Part shown: piece by piece, positions 38,454 to 47,919 of the stretch
How the letters are laid out: each line of letters starts with the position of its first letter
How positions within the stretch are numbered: position 1 is the stretch's first letter
Source: Marinomonas sp. KMM3893
Lineage (GTDB): Bacteria > Pseudomonadota > Gammaproteobacteria > Pseudomonadales > Marinomonadaceae
Assembly (NCBI RefSeq): GCF_004352855.1
Contig: NZ_SJSC01000006.1
Location: 155,250-219,249 of the forward strand
Reading direction: 5' to 3'
DNA length: 64,000 nucleotides
The notes under the pieces: model-generated
What the model saw: the letters and a program-made list of their open reading frames with translations, nothing else
The model's database searches: none
Told to the model about the DNA's origin: nothing
Made by a program: the position numbers and the translations under genes

Positions 38454-41120
38454 TTAGCAAGTAACTGGGTTTGGCTTCTCTGGATCTAGACCAAATTTAG
38501 CAATTGCTTCGCTAACTACAGATGCATCAATTACACCGTCTTTCGCCAATGCACTCAAAGCAGATACAACGACCCAGTAGCGGTTGATTTCGAAGAAATG
38601 ACGCAATTTAGCGCGCGTATCACTTCGACCAAAACCGTCTGTACCAAGCACGTTATACGTACCTTTCATGAATGGGCGAATTTGATCAGCAAACAATTTA
38701 ACGTGGTCTGTAGAGGCAATCACAGGACCTTTGTCTGCCAAGCAAGATTCTACGTATGACTGACGCGGCTCGCTTTCTGGGTGAAGCATATTCCAACGAC
38801 TTGCGTCTAAACCTTCACGGCGCAATTCATTGAAAGAGGTCACACTCCAGATATCAGAGTTAACACCGTAATCATTAAAGAGAATTTCAGCCGCCGCTTC
38901 TACTTCACGAAGAATAACGCCAGAACCAAGCAATTGAACTTGTTTCTTATTGGCTTTCTTCTCATGAGATTTCAGCTTGTACATCCCTTTGATGATGCCG
39001 TCTTCGACACCTTCTGGCATGTCTTCATGAGCGTAGTTTTCATTCATTACGGTTAGGTAATAGAAAACACTTTCTTTCTCTTTGTACATACGACGCAAGC
39101 CATCTTGAACGATAACAGCCACTTCATATGAGTACGTTGGGTCATAAGAGACACAGTTAGGAATCAAGCCAGCTTGAATATGAGAATGCCCATCTTCGTG
39201 CTGTAGACCTTCACCGTTCAGCGTAGTACGACCTGCAGTAGCACCAATCAAGAAGCCTCGAGCTTGTGAATCACCCGCTGCCCAAGCCAAGTCACCAACA
39301 CGTTGGAAACCAAACATTGAGTAGTAGATGTACACAGGAATCATCGGCAGATTGCTGTTACTGTAAGAGGTAGCCAAAGCCAACCATGCAGAGAATGCGC
39401 CAGGCTCATTGATCCCTTCTTGAAGAATTTGACCTTGAGCAGACTCTTTATAATACATAACTTGAGTGTGATCATGTGGCGTGTAACGCTGACCTTCAGA
39501 AGAGTAAATACCCAACTGACGGAACATACCTTCCATACCGAAAGTACGCGCTTCATCCGCTACGATTGGCACAACACGTTCACCAATGGCCTTGTCTTTC
39601 ACCATCACGTTTAAGGCACGTACAAACGCCATAGTCGTAGAAATTTCACGACCTTTTGTGCCGGCAATTTGTGCTTTAAACGCATCCAATGAAGGCACTT
39701 CAAGCGCTTCACAATCACGACGACGAACCGGGAAATCTCCGTGCAGCTCTTTACGACGCGCACGTAAGTATTTCATTTCAGGGCTGTCTTCCGCTGGGCG
39801 GTAGTAAGGCAGATCCTTCAATTCTTCATCGCTGATTGGAATACCAAACTTGTCACGGAATTGAGCCAAAGACTCTTCATCCAGTTTCTTCGTTTGGTGA
39901 GCTGTGTTTTGAGCTTCGGCCGCTTTAAACATGCCGTAACCTTTAACGGTTTGCGCCAAGACAACCGTTGGTTGACCTTTATGAGTCGTCGCTTCAGCGT
40001 AAGCTGCGTAAACTTTATAAGGGTCATGACCACCGCGGTTAAGGTTCATAATGTCATCATCAGACATATCCTTAACCATCTCTAGCAATTCTGGGTATTT
40101 ACCGAAGAAATGCTCACGCGTGTAGGCGCCACCATTGGCTTTGTAGTTCTGAAGTTCGCCATCGCAAACCTCATCCATACGTTTTGCCAACAAGCCTTTG
40201 TCGTCTTTTTCAAACAGAGCATCCCAATGGCGGCCCCATAAGCATTTAACAACATTCCAGCCTGCTCCACGGAACACGCCTTCTAATTCTTGGACAATCT
40301 TGCCATTACCACGAACAGGACCGTCAAGGCGCTGCAAGTTACAGTTGATGACAAAGATAAGGTTGTCTAGTTTTTCGCGACCAGCAAGTGCAATGGCACC
40401 CAAAGATTCTGGCTCATCACACTCACCATCACCTAGGAACGCCCAAACCTTACGGTCACCTTGATCAATCAAACCACGGCTATGTTGGTATTTCATAACG
40501 TGCGCTTGGTAGATCGCTTGTAGTGGCCCAAGACCCATAGAAACGGTCGGGAACTGCCAGTAATCAGGCATTAACCAAGGGTGTGGGTAAGAAGAAAGTC
40601 CTTTCCCATCTACTTCACGACGGAAGTTATCAAGTTGCTCTTCAGTCAAACGCCCTTCGATGTAAGATCGAGCGTAGATGCCTGGAGAAATATGACCTTG
40701 GAAGAAAACCATGTCCGCTTCTTGCTCACTGTCTGAACCACGGAAAAAGTGGTTGAAGCCAATGTCATAAAGCGTTGCTGCTGAAGAGAAGCTGGTAATA
40801 TGACCGCCAAGAGTGGAATCTTCACGGTTTGCTTTCATTACCATTGCCAGTGCATTCCAACGGATTATGGAACGAATGCGACGCTCCATAAACAAATCTC
40901 CCGGTAACGGCTTCTCATTTTGAGGAGCGATAGTGTTACGGTAAGACGTTGTAATGGAGGCTGGCATTGCTGTGCCTGCTTTCGCAGCCTCTTTTGTCAA
41001 ACGATCCAAAATGTATCGTGCGCGATCAGGACCTTCTTCTCGAAGGACAGACTCGATTGCATCAACCCATTCTTTTGTTTCGATCGGATCGATATCTTCG
41101 AGGATATGCTGCTCCGTCAT
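38454..41120 (-). CDS. aceE: Pyruvate dehydrogenase E1 component (homodimeric type)
   Basis: 888 residues (E. coli AceE 887). Thiamine-diphosphate enzyme that decarboxylates pyruvate and acetylates lipoyl groups of AceF. The ThDP motif GDGECDEPESLGAIALAGREKLDNLIFVINCN lies at about 230-260; DGHSHIQAGLIPNCVSYDPTYSYE and FYYLTVMNENYAHE are typical of the homodimeric E1. The ATG at 41120 was chosen because TEQHILEDIDPIETKEW is the family start; 15 extra upstream codons are unlikely. Upstream binding site is weak (GGGGG). Confidence 0.97.
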   Translation of the reverse strand: MTEQHILEDIDPIETKEWVDAIESVLREEGPDRARYILDRLTKEAAKAGTAMPASITTSYRNTIAPQNEKPLPGDLFMERRIRSIIRWNALAMVMKANREDSTLGGHITSFSSAATLYDIGFNHFFRGSDSEQEADMVFFQGHISPGIYARSYIEGRLTEEQLDNFRREVDGKGLSSYPHPWLMPDYWQFPTVSMGLGPLQAIYQAHVMKYQHSRGLIDQGDRKVWAFLGDGECDEPESLGAIALAGREKLDNLIFVINCNLQRLDGPVRGNGKIVQELEGVFRGAGWNVVKCLWGRHWDALFEKDDKGLLAKRMDEVCDGELQNYKANGGAYTREHFFGKYPELLEMVKDMSDDDIMNLNRGGHDPYKVYAAYAEATTHKGQPTVVLAQTVKGYGMFKAAEAQNTAHQTKKLDEESLAQFRDKFGIPISDEELKDLPYYRPAEDSPEMKYLRARRKELHGDFPVRRRDCEALEVPSLDAFKAQIAGTKGREISTTMAFVRALNVMVKDKAIGERVVPIVADEARTFGMEGMFRQLGIYSSEGQRYTPHDHTQVMYYKESAQGQILQEGINEPGAFSAWLALATSYSNSNLPMIPVYIYYSMFGFQRVGDLAWAAGDSQARGFLIGATAGRTTLNGEGLQHEDGHSHIQAGLIPNCVSYDPTYSYEVAVIVQDGLRRMYKEKESVFYYLTVMNENYAHEDMPEGVEDGIIKGMYKLKSHEKKANKKQVQLLGSGVILREVEAAAEILFNDYGVNSDIWSVTSFNELRREGLDASRWNMLHPESEPRQSYVESCLADKGPVIASTDHVKLFADQIRPFMKGTYNVLGTDGFGRSDTRAKLRHFFEINRYWVVVSALSALAKDGVIDASVVSEAIAKFGLDPEKPNPVTC

Positions 41121-41253
41121 AGTGTTAATAACCCCCGCTATTAGGACAGATCTCAAACCTACCAAGGACTTTTATTGTTTACCTTGGAGGCGACTTAAAC
41201 GAACCAGCGGAATTTATATTAATAACACTATAAAAACCAGCCGACACGAGAAA

Positions 41254-41291
41254 AAGCGATACCTGACCTTTGTTTATCGGTATCGTTTTTT
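41254..41291. terminator. Terminator-like hairpin upstream of aceE
   Basis: CGATACC (41257-41263) pairs with GGTATCG (41279-41285); T6 follows on the plus strand and T5 on the minus strand. No gene ends here in either direction, so it may end a short noncoding transcript or attenuate aceE. Confidence 0.5.
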
Positions 41292-41644
41292 CTCTTTATC
41301 TAGACAGCGTTGTTATTATTTTAGAATTTGCTGTCCACTCGACTACCAAAAAGAAATTGGTAGGTTCGTTTCCATATGGGCCTATATCTACTAAGCCCTT
41401 AATTCCCTTACTATGAAATTAACACCCCGTTTTGCAGAGTGATCATAGAAAGTTCAATAAACTGTTCACCACATTGTTTGTCGTTGTCAAAATAGTCATC
41501 TGCAAACGCATTCCCTATTTCGATTTGCCAGATAGTGGGCAAATCGGTGGTTCACTCTTCCTTTATAGGTATTCAAATCAGGCGTAAGGTTAACACCTAA
41601 TCGCGAAATCGCCTAGACACCTACCTCAAGATTGAATAACTTCC

Positions 41645-41701
41645 CCACTATAAAAAGCTCGCACATTCAGCAATAGTGGCCTTTTTTTGACTAAGGCCAC
41701 T
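41645..41701 (+). promoter_or_regulatory. Mutually exclusive hairpins resembling a transcription attenuator
   Basis: CCACTAT (41645-41651) can pair with ATAGTGG (41673-41679), followed by CC and T7: a terminator form. AGTGGCCTT (41675-41683) can instead pair with AAGGCCACT (41693-41701), hiding the T-run. The two stems share bases, as in attenuators. The nearest plus-strand genes are nadC-ackA-pta, about 350 bases on. Confidence 0.45.
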
Positions 41702-42053
41702 CAGCAAGCCCTTTAAAATACTGGGCGCCAAGGGAACCATTCACAAAGAATATCCCAATCATAAGCAAAATCTATTTAGGCCAAAGGCGATCATTTATTA
41801 AACGATTCTGTCTTTTTTATAACGATCGCTTTGTTGCGCTTTTGCCTTCTCAACAATAAATAGAACACTTTATAACCAATCTTTCCTTTCTCTCCACTGC
41901 CCATTGCCCCCTTTTATTTTACTAATTCACTTAATTCGCCTTTTCATCATTTGAATATCCATGAAAATTGCACAAGTGGGCGCTTCTCACACTGACGACT
42001 TCTTAGATTATCGCTACAATGGGCACTTTCTCGACATTAGAATAGGAAATAAC

Positions 42054-42899
42054 ATGACACTGTTGAATGCAGATTCACTCGAGCACATGACATCGAACGT
42101 CACTTTTGCTTTAAAAGAAGACGTAGGTGCGGGTGACATTACCGCCCAACTTATTCCAGATGACCATGAGATTACGGCGTCAGTCATCTCCAGAGAATCT
42201 GCTGTCTTATGTGGCCAAGACTGGGTAAACGAGGTTTTCAAACAGCTCGGTCATGATGTGACGCTAGAATGGCACGCCAACGACGGTGATCAACTAACCG
42301 CAAACCAACCTTTTTTAACACTAAAAGGCCACGCTCGTACTATTTTAACGGGCGAGCGCACGGCATTGAATTTCATTCAGACCTTGTCCTATACCGCTAC
42401 CATTGCACGTCAATACGCAGAAGATGTCGCGGCCACGAACCTTACTATTCTTGATACACGAAAGACGCTACCAGGCTTACGCAGCGCACAAAAATACGCG
42501 GTTAAAGTCGGCGGTGCACAAAATCACAGAATTGGACTTTTTGATGCCTTCTTGATCAAAGAAAACCACATTATGGCAGCAGGCTCGATCACCAATGCGG
42601 TCAACATGGCCAAGCAAATTGCGCCAGGCAAAACCATCGAAGTGGAAACAGAAAGCTTGGCAGAGGTTGCCCTAGCCGTGGAGGCTGGCGCCGACATTAT
42701 TATGTTGGACAACTTTTCCTATGAAGACATGGCAACCGCTGTCACCCGCTTTAAAGGACAAGTAAAATTTGAAGCATCTGGTAACATGGATCAAGAAAAG
42801 CTAAAACGGGTTGCCCAAACAGGGGTGGATTATGTTTCCATTGGCGCCCTCACCAAACACGTTCAAGCCATCGACCTCTCTCTTCGAGTCCATAAATAA
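42054..42899 (+). CDS. nadC: Nicotinate-nucleotide pyrophosphorylase (quinolinate phosphoribosyltransferase)
   Basis: 281 residues from the start chosen. Converts quinolinate and PRPP to nicotinate mononucleotide in NAD synthesis. LKEDVGAGDITAQLIP (about 20), GERTALNFIQTLSYTAT (about 104), DTRKTLPGLRSAQKYAVKVGGAQNHRIGLFD (about 136-166, substrate-binding Arg/Lys/His), and DIIMLDNFS/EASGNMDQE near the end match NadC. ATG at 42054 has AGGAAA 5 bases upstream; the frame extends 31 codons further with non-family sequence. ackA follows after 7 bases. Confidence 0.95.
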   Translation: MTLLNADSLEHMTSNVTFALKEDVGAGDITAQLIPDDHEITASVISRESAVLCGQDWVNEVFKQLGHDVTLEWHANDGDQLTANQPFLTLKGHARTILTGERTALNFIQTLSYTATIARQYAEDVAATNLTILDTRKTLPGLRSAQKYAVKVGGAQNHRIGLFDAFLIKENHIMAAGSITNAVNMAKQIAPGKTIEVETESLAEVALAVEAGADIIMLDNFSYEDMATAVTRFKGQVKFEASGNMDQEKLKRVAQTGVDYVSIGALTKHVQAIDLSLRVHK

Positions 42900-42906
42900 G
42901 GAACAT

Positions 42907-44094
42907 ATGATGAGCGACAGTATATTAGTCATTAATTGCGGCAGCTCTTCTCTGAAATTTGCTGTTCTGTGTGACGAAGGACAATCCGTATTGCTCGAAG
43001 GCATTGCCGATAGACTCGGCTATACCAACAGCACTCTTACGTTTAAAAAAGACGGCAACAAAGAGTCTATCCACCTTAAAGAAGGCACTCATAAGAGCGC
43101 CGTCGCCGAAATCAAAAAGTGGTTAAGTGACAGACCGGCTATTTTGGACAGCCTAACAGGGATTGGTCACCGGGTCGTACATGGTGGCGAGACCTTTAGT
43201 CAATCTGTGCTGATTGACCAATCTGTCATAGACGGCATTGCTGAATGCGCGAATTTTGCGCCCTTACACAGCCCAGCTCATATTATCGGCATGAATGTGG
43301 CCATTGAACTCTTCCCGGGCATACCGCAAGTTGCCGTGTTTGATACCGCGTTCCACCAAACGCTCGCAGCGGAACAGTACCTTTACCCGATTCCTATGGC
43401 ACTGTATCGACAGCACCACTTTCGCAAATACGGTTTTCATGGCACCAGCTATCGCTACATTAGCCGCCGTTTGGCAGAACTTGAACCAAACAGCCTACAA
43501 CAAGGTGTGCTTGTCGCGCATTTAGGCAACGGCGCCAGCACCTGCGCAATCAATAAAGGCCAATCCACAGACACCAGCATGGGGATTACGCCACTTGAAG
43601 GCCTTATGATGGGGACGCGCTGTGGCAGTTTAGACCCAAGCCTGCTTTCTTTTATTGCTGAAGCGGAAGGCATTTCCTCGGCCGACGCATTGGATGTATT
43701 GAACAAAAAAAGCGGTTTGCTGGGCATCTCCGAACTGTCCAATGATTGCCGAACCTTAGAAGAAGCCATGGCACTGGGCAATGAACAAGCCAAATTAGCG
43801 CTGGATATGTTTGCCATCCGAACCGCCAAATACCTTGTTAGCGCCGCCACCACTCTCGACAGCATTGATCATTTGGTCTTTACCGGTGGCATTGGTGAAA
43901 ATTCCTCCTATGTTCGCGCGGCCATATGCCAACAATTAAAAGCCTTTAATATTTACATTGATGGTGATAAAAACTCTTTACGGGGGGCGACGATGAGCAT
44001 TGAGTCAAAACAGAGTCATGTCAAAGTCTGGATCATCCCAACCAACGAAGAACTTATGATTGCTTTGGATACCATCCACTTAATTCGTCAATAA
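42907..44094 (+). CDS. ackA: Acetate kinase
   Basis: 395 residues. Interconverts acetyl phosphate plus ADP and acetate plus ATP. Conserved N-terminal LVINCGSSSLKFAV (about 7-20), GHRVVHGGETF (about 85), FDTAFHQTL with catalytic Asp (about 147), GTSYRYIS, GNGASTCAI (about 207), and VFTGGIGENSSYVR (about 325) are present. The ATG at 42907 has AAGGA 5 bases upstream; the longer frame overlaps nadC and is not used. Sits between nadC and pta in one likely operon. Confidence 0.96.
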   Translation: MMSDSILVINCGSSSLKFAVLCDEGQSVLLEGIADRLGYTNSTLTFKKDGNKESIHLKEGTHKSAVAEIKKWLSDRPAILDSLTGIGHRVVHGGETFSQSVLIDQSVIDGIAECANFAPLHSPAHIIGMNVAIELFPGIPQVAVFDTAFHQTLAAEQYLYPIPMALYRQHHFRKYGFHGTSYRYISRRLAELEPNSLQQGVLVAHLGNGASTCAINKGQSTDTSMGITPLEGLMMGTRCGSLDPSLLSFIAEAEGISSADALDVLNKKSGLLGISELSNDCRTLEEAMALGNEQAKLALDMFAIRTAKYLVSAATTLDSIDHLVFTGGIGENSSYVRAAICQQLKAFNIYIDGDKNSLRGATMSIESKQSHVKVWIIPTNEELMIALDTIHLIRQ

Positions 44095-44135
44095 TTTATA
44101 TTAACCAACACTCGTACAAGTAGGACCCCTTAATT

Positions 44136-46241
44136 ATGTCGACAAACGTGTTAATGACAGTACCGACCGGACCCGGTGTTGGTTTAACATCCGTCTCTGT
44201 TGGACTGGTTCGTGCCCTAGAGCAACAAGGTTTGAAAGCGAGTTTTTTCAAACCCATCGCCCAGCCACACCCAGGCGATAGCGGCCCAGACAAATCAACC
44301 GCAATGGTCGCACAAGGATCAACGCTCACACCGGCCGAGCCAATTCCCTTGCATGAGGCCGAACGATACCTATACAACGACAATATCGAAGAGTTAATGG
44401 AAGAAATCGTTGGTCGCTTCCAAGCCAGCGTAGAGCCAGATTCCACCGTCATCGTCGAAGGTCTTGCGCTTATCTCAGGGCACCCTTATGCAACCCGCTT
44501 GAACAAAGCCATTGCGCGAACCCTTGATGCAGGCTTAGTGCTGGTCACCGCCCCTAATAATATGCGCGTGAACGAACTTGAGCATCACGTTGAAATTGCC
44601 GCTGGGTCCTACGGTGGCATTAAAGCCCCTGACGTCATTGGCTGCATTTTAAACAAAACCACTCCGGGTTCATTAGGCGTTAAATCCTATGGTGACTTAT
44701 TTGCTCAGCGCGGTATTTTTAAACGCAACTTCAGTCTTCTAGGGCAAATTCCCGTTTCTGAAGAACTCACCTACCCGCGAGTCAAAGACGTTGCAGACTT
44801 TTTACAAGCCAAAATAGTCAACGCTGGCGAGATGGAATCGCGACGTGTTCAGTCCTACACTTTGTGCGCCCGTGGCGTTGAAAACATGCTGGAAGCTCTG
44901 CGTCCAGGTGTTCTGGTATTCACCCCTGGGGATCGTACCGACATCATCATGGCGACCGCCATTGCCGCGCTTAACGACACTAAAATCGCCGCTCTGGTAT
45001 TAACCGGTGGCTATCAGCCTAGTGACGCACTAATGGTCTTGTGTGGCAAAGCCATGGCGAAAGGCTTGCCAGTGCTTTCTGTGACGACCAATAGCTGGGA
45101 AACGGCGATCACCATGCAGTCGTTTAACCAAGAAATCCCCTTGGACGACAAAGAACGCATATTGACCGTTAAAGAACACATTGCCCGCTGTATTGATCAT
45201 GACTGGGTCAATTCTTTTGCGATGAACCAAGAAGAAAGAAAGCTGTCTCCCCCAGCGTTCCGTTATCGCTTAATAGAGCAAGCTCGATCCCTCAACAAGC
45301 GAATCATTCTTCCTGAAGGTGAAGAAATTCGCACGATACAAGCGGCGTCCATTTGCGCTGAGCGTGGCATTGCACGCTGTACGTTATTAGGCAAAGAAGC
45401 TGAAATTCTTCGTATTGCACAAAATAACGGCATTGAGCTTAGCCATGGCGTCGAAATCTTAGACCCTGAGAGCATTCGTGAACGTTATGTTGCTCCTATG
45501 GTTGAGCTGCGCAAACATCGCGGACTGACTGACATCATTGCCAGAGAGCAACTCGAAGACAATGTGGTGCTCGGTACCATGATGCTGCAAACCAACGATG
45601 TTGATGGTCTTGTGTCTGGTGCGATCCACACCACCGCCAATACCATACGTCCTGCCCTACAGCTCATTAAAACATCAAAAACTGCGTCGCTAGTCTCTTC
45701 CGTTTTCTTTATGTGCTTACCAGATCAAGTACTTGTTTACGGTGATTGCGCGATCAATCCAGACCCTACGGCCGAACAGCTCGCTGAAATTGCAATTCAA
45801 AGCGCCGATTCCGCTACCGCGTTTGGTATTGCGCCAAAAGTCGCCATGATCAGTTACAGCACCGGTGGTTCTGGTAGCGGCAATGATGTGGATAAAGTGC
45901 GAGAAGCAACCGCGATTGCACAACAGCGCCGCCCAGATTTGCTGATTGATGGGCCTTTGCAATACGACGCCGCCATCATGGAAAAAGTCGCCAAACAGAA
46001 AGCGCCTAATAGCAAGGTAGCAGGCAAGGCAACCGTGTTTATCTTCCCTGACCTCAACACAGGAAATACCACCTATAAAGCCGTGCAACGAAGCGCAGAC
46101 GTAGTCAGTATCGGCCCAATGCTGCAAGGCATCCGCAAACCCGTTAATGATTTGTCTCGTGGCGCCTTGGTGGATGACATAGTCTACACCATTGCGATTA
46201 CGGCCATTCAAGCTGGCCAAACCAACCAAGGCAACGCATAA
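44136..46241 (+). CDS. pta: Phosphate acetyltransferase (long form with DRTGG and N-terminal P-loop-like domains)
   Basis: 701 residues, the length of E. coli-type Pta. Converts acetyl-CoA and phosphate to acetyl phosphate. N-terminal BioD/dethiobiotin-synthase-like domain (LMTVPTGPGVGLTSVSVGLVRAL, about 5-27), DRTGG-like domain (about 215-325), and C-terminal catalytic domain (about 375-700) with RIILPEGEEIRTIQAA, GAIHTTANTIRPALQ and SYSTGGSGSGNDVDKV. With ackA this forms the acetate overflow/assimilation path fed by aceEF. A strong terminator follows. Confidence 0.96.
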   Translation: MSTNVLMTVPTGPGVGLTSVSVGLVRALEQQGLKASFFKPIAQPHPGDSGPDKSTAMVAQGSTLTPAEPIPLHEAERYLYNDNIEELMEEIVGRFQASVEPDSTVIVEGLALISGHPYATRLNKAIARTLDAGLVLVTAPNNMRVNELEHHVEIAAGSYGGIKAPDVIGCILNKTTPGSLGVKSYGDLFAQRGIFKRNFSLLGQIPVSEELTYPRVKDVADFLQAKIVNAGEMESRRVQSYTLCARGVENMLEALRPGVLVFTPGDRTDIIMATAIAALNDTKIAALVLTGGYQPSDALMVLCGKAMAKGLPVLSVTTNSWETAITMQSFNQEIPLDDKERILTVKEHIARCIDHDWVNSFAMNQEERKLSPPAFRYRLIEQARSLNKRIILPEGEEIRTIQAASICAERGIARCTLLGKEAEILRIAQNNGIELSHGVEILDPESIRERYVAPMVELRKHRGLTDIIAREQLEDNVVLGTMMLQTNDVDGLVSGAIHTTANTIRPALQLIKTSKTASLVSSVFFMCLPDQVLVYGDCAINPDPTAEQLAEIAIQSADSATAFGIAPKVAMISYSTGGSGSGNDVDKVREATAIAQQRRPDLLIDGPLQYDAAIMEKVAKQKAPNSKVAGKATVFIFPDLNTGNTTYKAVQRSADVVSIGPMLQGIRKPVNDLSRGALVDDIVYTIAITAIQAGQTNQGNA

Positions 46242-46300
46242 CCTGCCATCGATGATGGCTGGTGATTGAATGCCACAGAAATAGGCTAACGCCTTCCCAT

Positions 46301-46335
46301 AACCTGATGAAAGCCATTTCATCAGGTTATTTTTT
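46301..46335. terminator. Intrinsic terminator of nadC-ackA-pta
   Basis: AACCTGATGAAA-GCCA-TTTCATCAGGTT, 12 bp, followed by AT7. Located 60 bases after the pta stop. Confidence 0.93.
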
Positions 46336-46519
46336 TATCTGCTGATCTCTCTCGTTTTTTAATGCCTGTCTTTCCTTAGCCGACCCTCAGCGTTTCTAGC
46401 GCGTCCATTTGATTGCAAAAATTCACACAAGCAAGTGGTGTTATTCCACAAATAGGCTAGTGTTTTATTAACGATTAGCAGGAAGCTAACGTCCCTTACC
46501 CTCTTCAAGGAGTGAAGAA

Positions 46520-46966
46520 ATGAACCGTCTACGCGCCCATCAAGGTGGATTTACGCTATTGGAATTAATGGTTGTCATTGCCATTATTTCTATTCTTGCC
46601 GCCATCACCGCCCCAACGTTTACCCGTCAAATCACAAAAGCAAAACTGGTTGAAGCTCAAAATATAGCCACCCAAAGTCAATCGTTTATTGAGGAGTACA
46701 TTCTGCTCAACGGGACCTTCCCATCCACCACTGAGTTCGCTGCCATAGCGCCCACGGTCGCAAGCGATTCTATTGTGAAAAGTATTGCGGTAAGCGATCA
46801 AGAAGAAGGCACTGGCAGTGTGACTGTGACACTCAACAGCGACACCGGCATTAGCGAGGGGAACTATTTCAAATACAGCAGAGATGACAGCAATGATTGG
46901 CAATGCGTCTCCGATTTAGACAGTAAGCTCCTTCCCCCGCAATGCAGCACGGTAGAGGTCGAATAG
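46520..46966 (+). CDS. Type IV major pilin-like protein
   Basis: 148 residues. Class III prepilin signal: short basic leader MNRLRAHQGG, cleavage after Gly10, then FTLLELMVVIAIISILAAI with Glu5 of the mature protein. The C-terminal head has one possible disulfide (Cys at about 132 and 141). The mature pilin is about 138 residues, close to PilA. AAGGAG precedes the ATG. Next genes are the matching ATPase, platform protein and prepilin peptidase, so it should be polymerised by that set. It could also be a pseudopilin. Confidence 0.9.
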   Translation: MNRLRAHQGGFTLLELMVVIAIISILAAITAPTFTRQITKAKLVEAQNIATQSQSFIEEYILLNGTFPSTTEFAAIAPTVASDSIVKSIAVSDQEEGTGSVTVTLNSDTGISEGNYFKYSRDDSNDWQCVSDLDSKLLPPQCSTVEVE

Positions 46967-46968
46967 TC

Positions 46969-47919
46969 ATGACTTTAGAGGAGATTTTAGCCAGTGCCAT
47001 CAAGCTTGCTGCCAGTGACATACACATAGAACAAACTGCCGCTGGCATCCATGTCAATACACGACAATATGGCGTCATTCACGTACTGGCGAACTTAGGG
47101 GCAGACAATCCATTGATCAATCGTATTAAAATGCGAGCCAACTTAGACCTGTCTGAAACGCGCAGAACTCAAGAAGGCCAATTCAGTTTTACCTACCAAC
47201 AACAAACGACGTTTGTTCGCGTAAGCCTTATCGCCACCATAAAAGGAGAAAAAGTTGCATTACGTCTGCTGCCCGAAAAAACACGCTTCAACCTTGATAG
47301 CATAGGACTGCCCGATTCTTTGCAAGTACAGCTGGTCAATCAATTGGAAAAGCCAAATGGATTAATTCTCGTCTGCGGGGCGACTGGCGCGGGCAAAAGC
47401 ACAACGCTTTATTCTTGTTTAGATTATTTGAACAATGAGAAACGCACTATTTTTACCATTGAAGACCCAGTAGAGCATGAAATAAGCGGACTCTTTCAAT
47501 GTGAACCAAAGCCAGAAATCGGCCTCAATGCCATCCATCTGCTAAAAGCGTTTTTACGACAAGACCCAGACATCATTATGGTGGGGGAAATCAGGGACGC
47601 AGAAACCGCCAATCTTGCGATTAATGCATCGTTAACAGGCCACCTAGTGTTAGCCACTTTGCATACGAATTCTACGCTGGATGCGATCCATCGCTGCCGC
47701 AGCTGGCAAGTCGACTTTTTTTCACTTGTCAGCTCCCTCAAGCTGATCATCCACCAAGCCATGGAATACCGCTCCAGCAGTCAAAGTGCGCTGTTTAGTG
47801 GCTTGTTGCCTTTGTGGAAAGAAACCTTGCCAATAGATTACCAGCAACTTATTGCTACCCCTTCATTGTGGCAGGCGTATAGCCATAAAAACTCAGGGGG
47901 AGCAGATGCCTTGGTTTAG
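46969..47919 (+). CDS. Short PilB/GspE-type assembly ATPase
   Basis: 316 residues, much shorter than PilB (about 560). It starts straight with the N2-like domain (ILASAIKLAASDIHIEQ) and keeps the core motifs: Walker A GATGAGKST (about 137), Asp box TIEDPVEHE, Walker B DPDIIMVGEIRDAETA (about 196), and His box GHLVLATLHTN (about 222). Both the N1 domain that contacts PilM/GspL-like partners and the zinc-binding tetracysteine loop of PilB are missing. The ATG is two bases after the pilin stop. The next gene overlaps by 14 bases. Confidence 0.88.
   Translation: MTLEEILASAIKLAASDIHIEQTAAGIHVNTRQYGVIHVLANLGADNPLINRIKMRANLDLSETRRTQEGQFSFTYQQQTTFVRVSLIATIKGEKVALRLLPEKTRFNLDSIGLPDSLQVQLVNQLEKPNGLILVCGATGAGKSTTLYSCLDYLNNEKRTIFTIEDPVEHEISGLFQCEPKPEIGLNAIHLLKAFLRQDPDIIMVGEIRDAETANLAINASLTGHLVLATLHTNSTLDAIHRCRSWQVDFFSLVSSLKLIIHQAMEYRSSSQSALFSGLLPLWKETLPIDYQQLIATPSLWQAYSHKNSGGADALV

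Larger units (their letters stand above)
41121..41960. other. Long noncoding region between aceE and nadC with several hairpins
   Basis: About 840 bases (930 to the preferred nadC start). Besides the terminator-like elements listed separately it holds a perfect 9-bp stem, CGATTTGCC (41521-41529) with GGCAAATCG (41538-41546). Promoters for both divergent operons must lie here. No convincing small gene is visible; an sRNA or structured leader is possible. Confidence 0.5.

Noticed and set aside
41961..42053. N-terminal extension of NadC
   Set aside because: The ATG at 42054 has a good AGGAAA site and gives the family length; the extra 31 residues are not conserved-looking.
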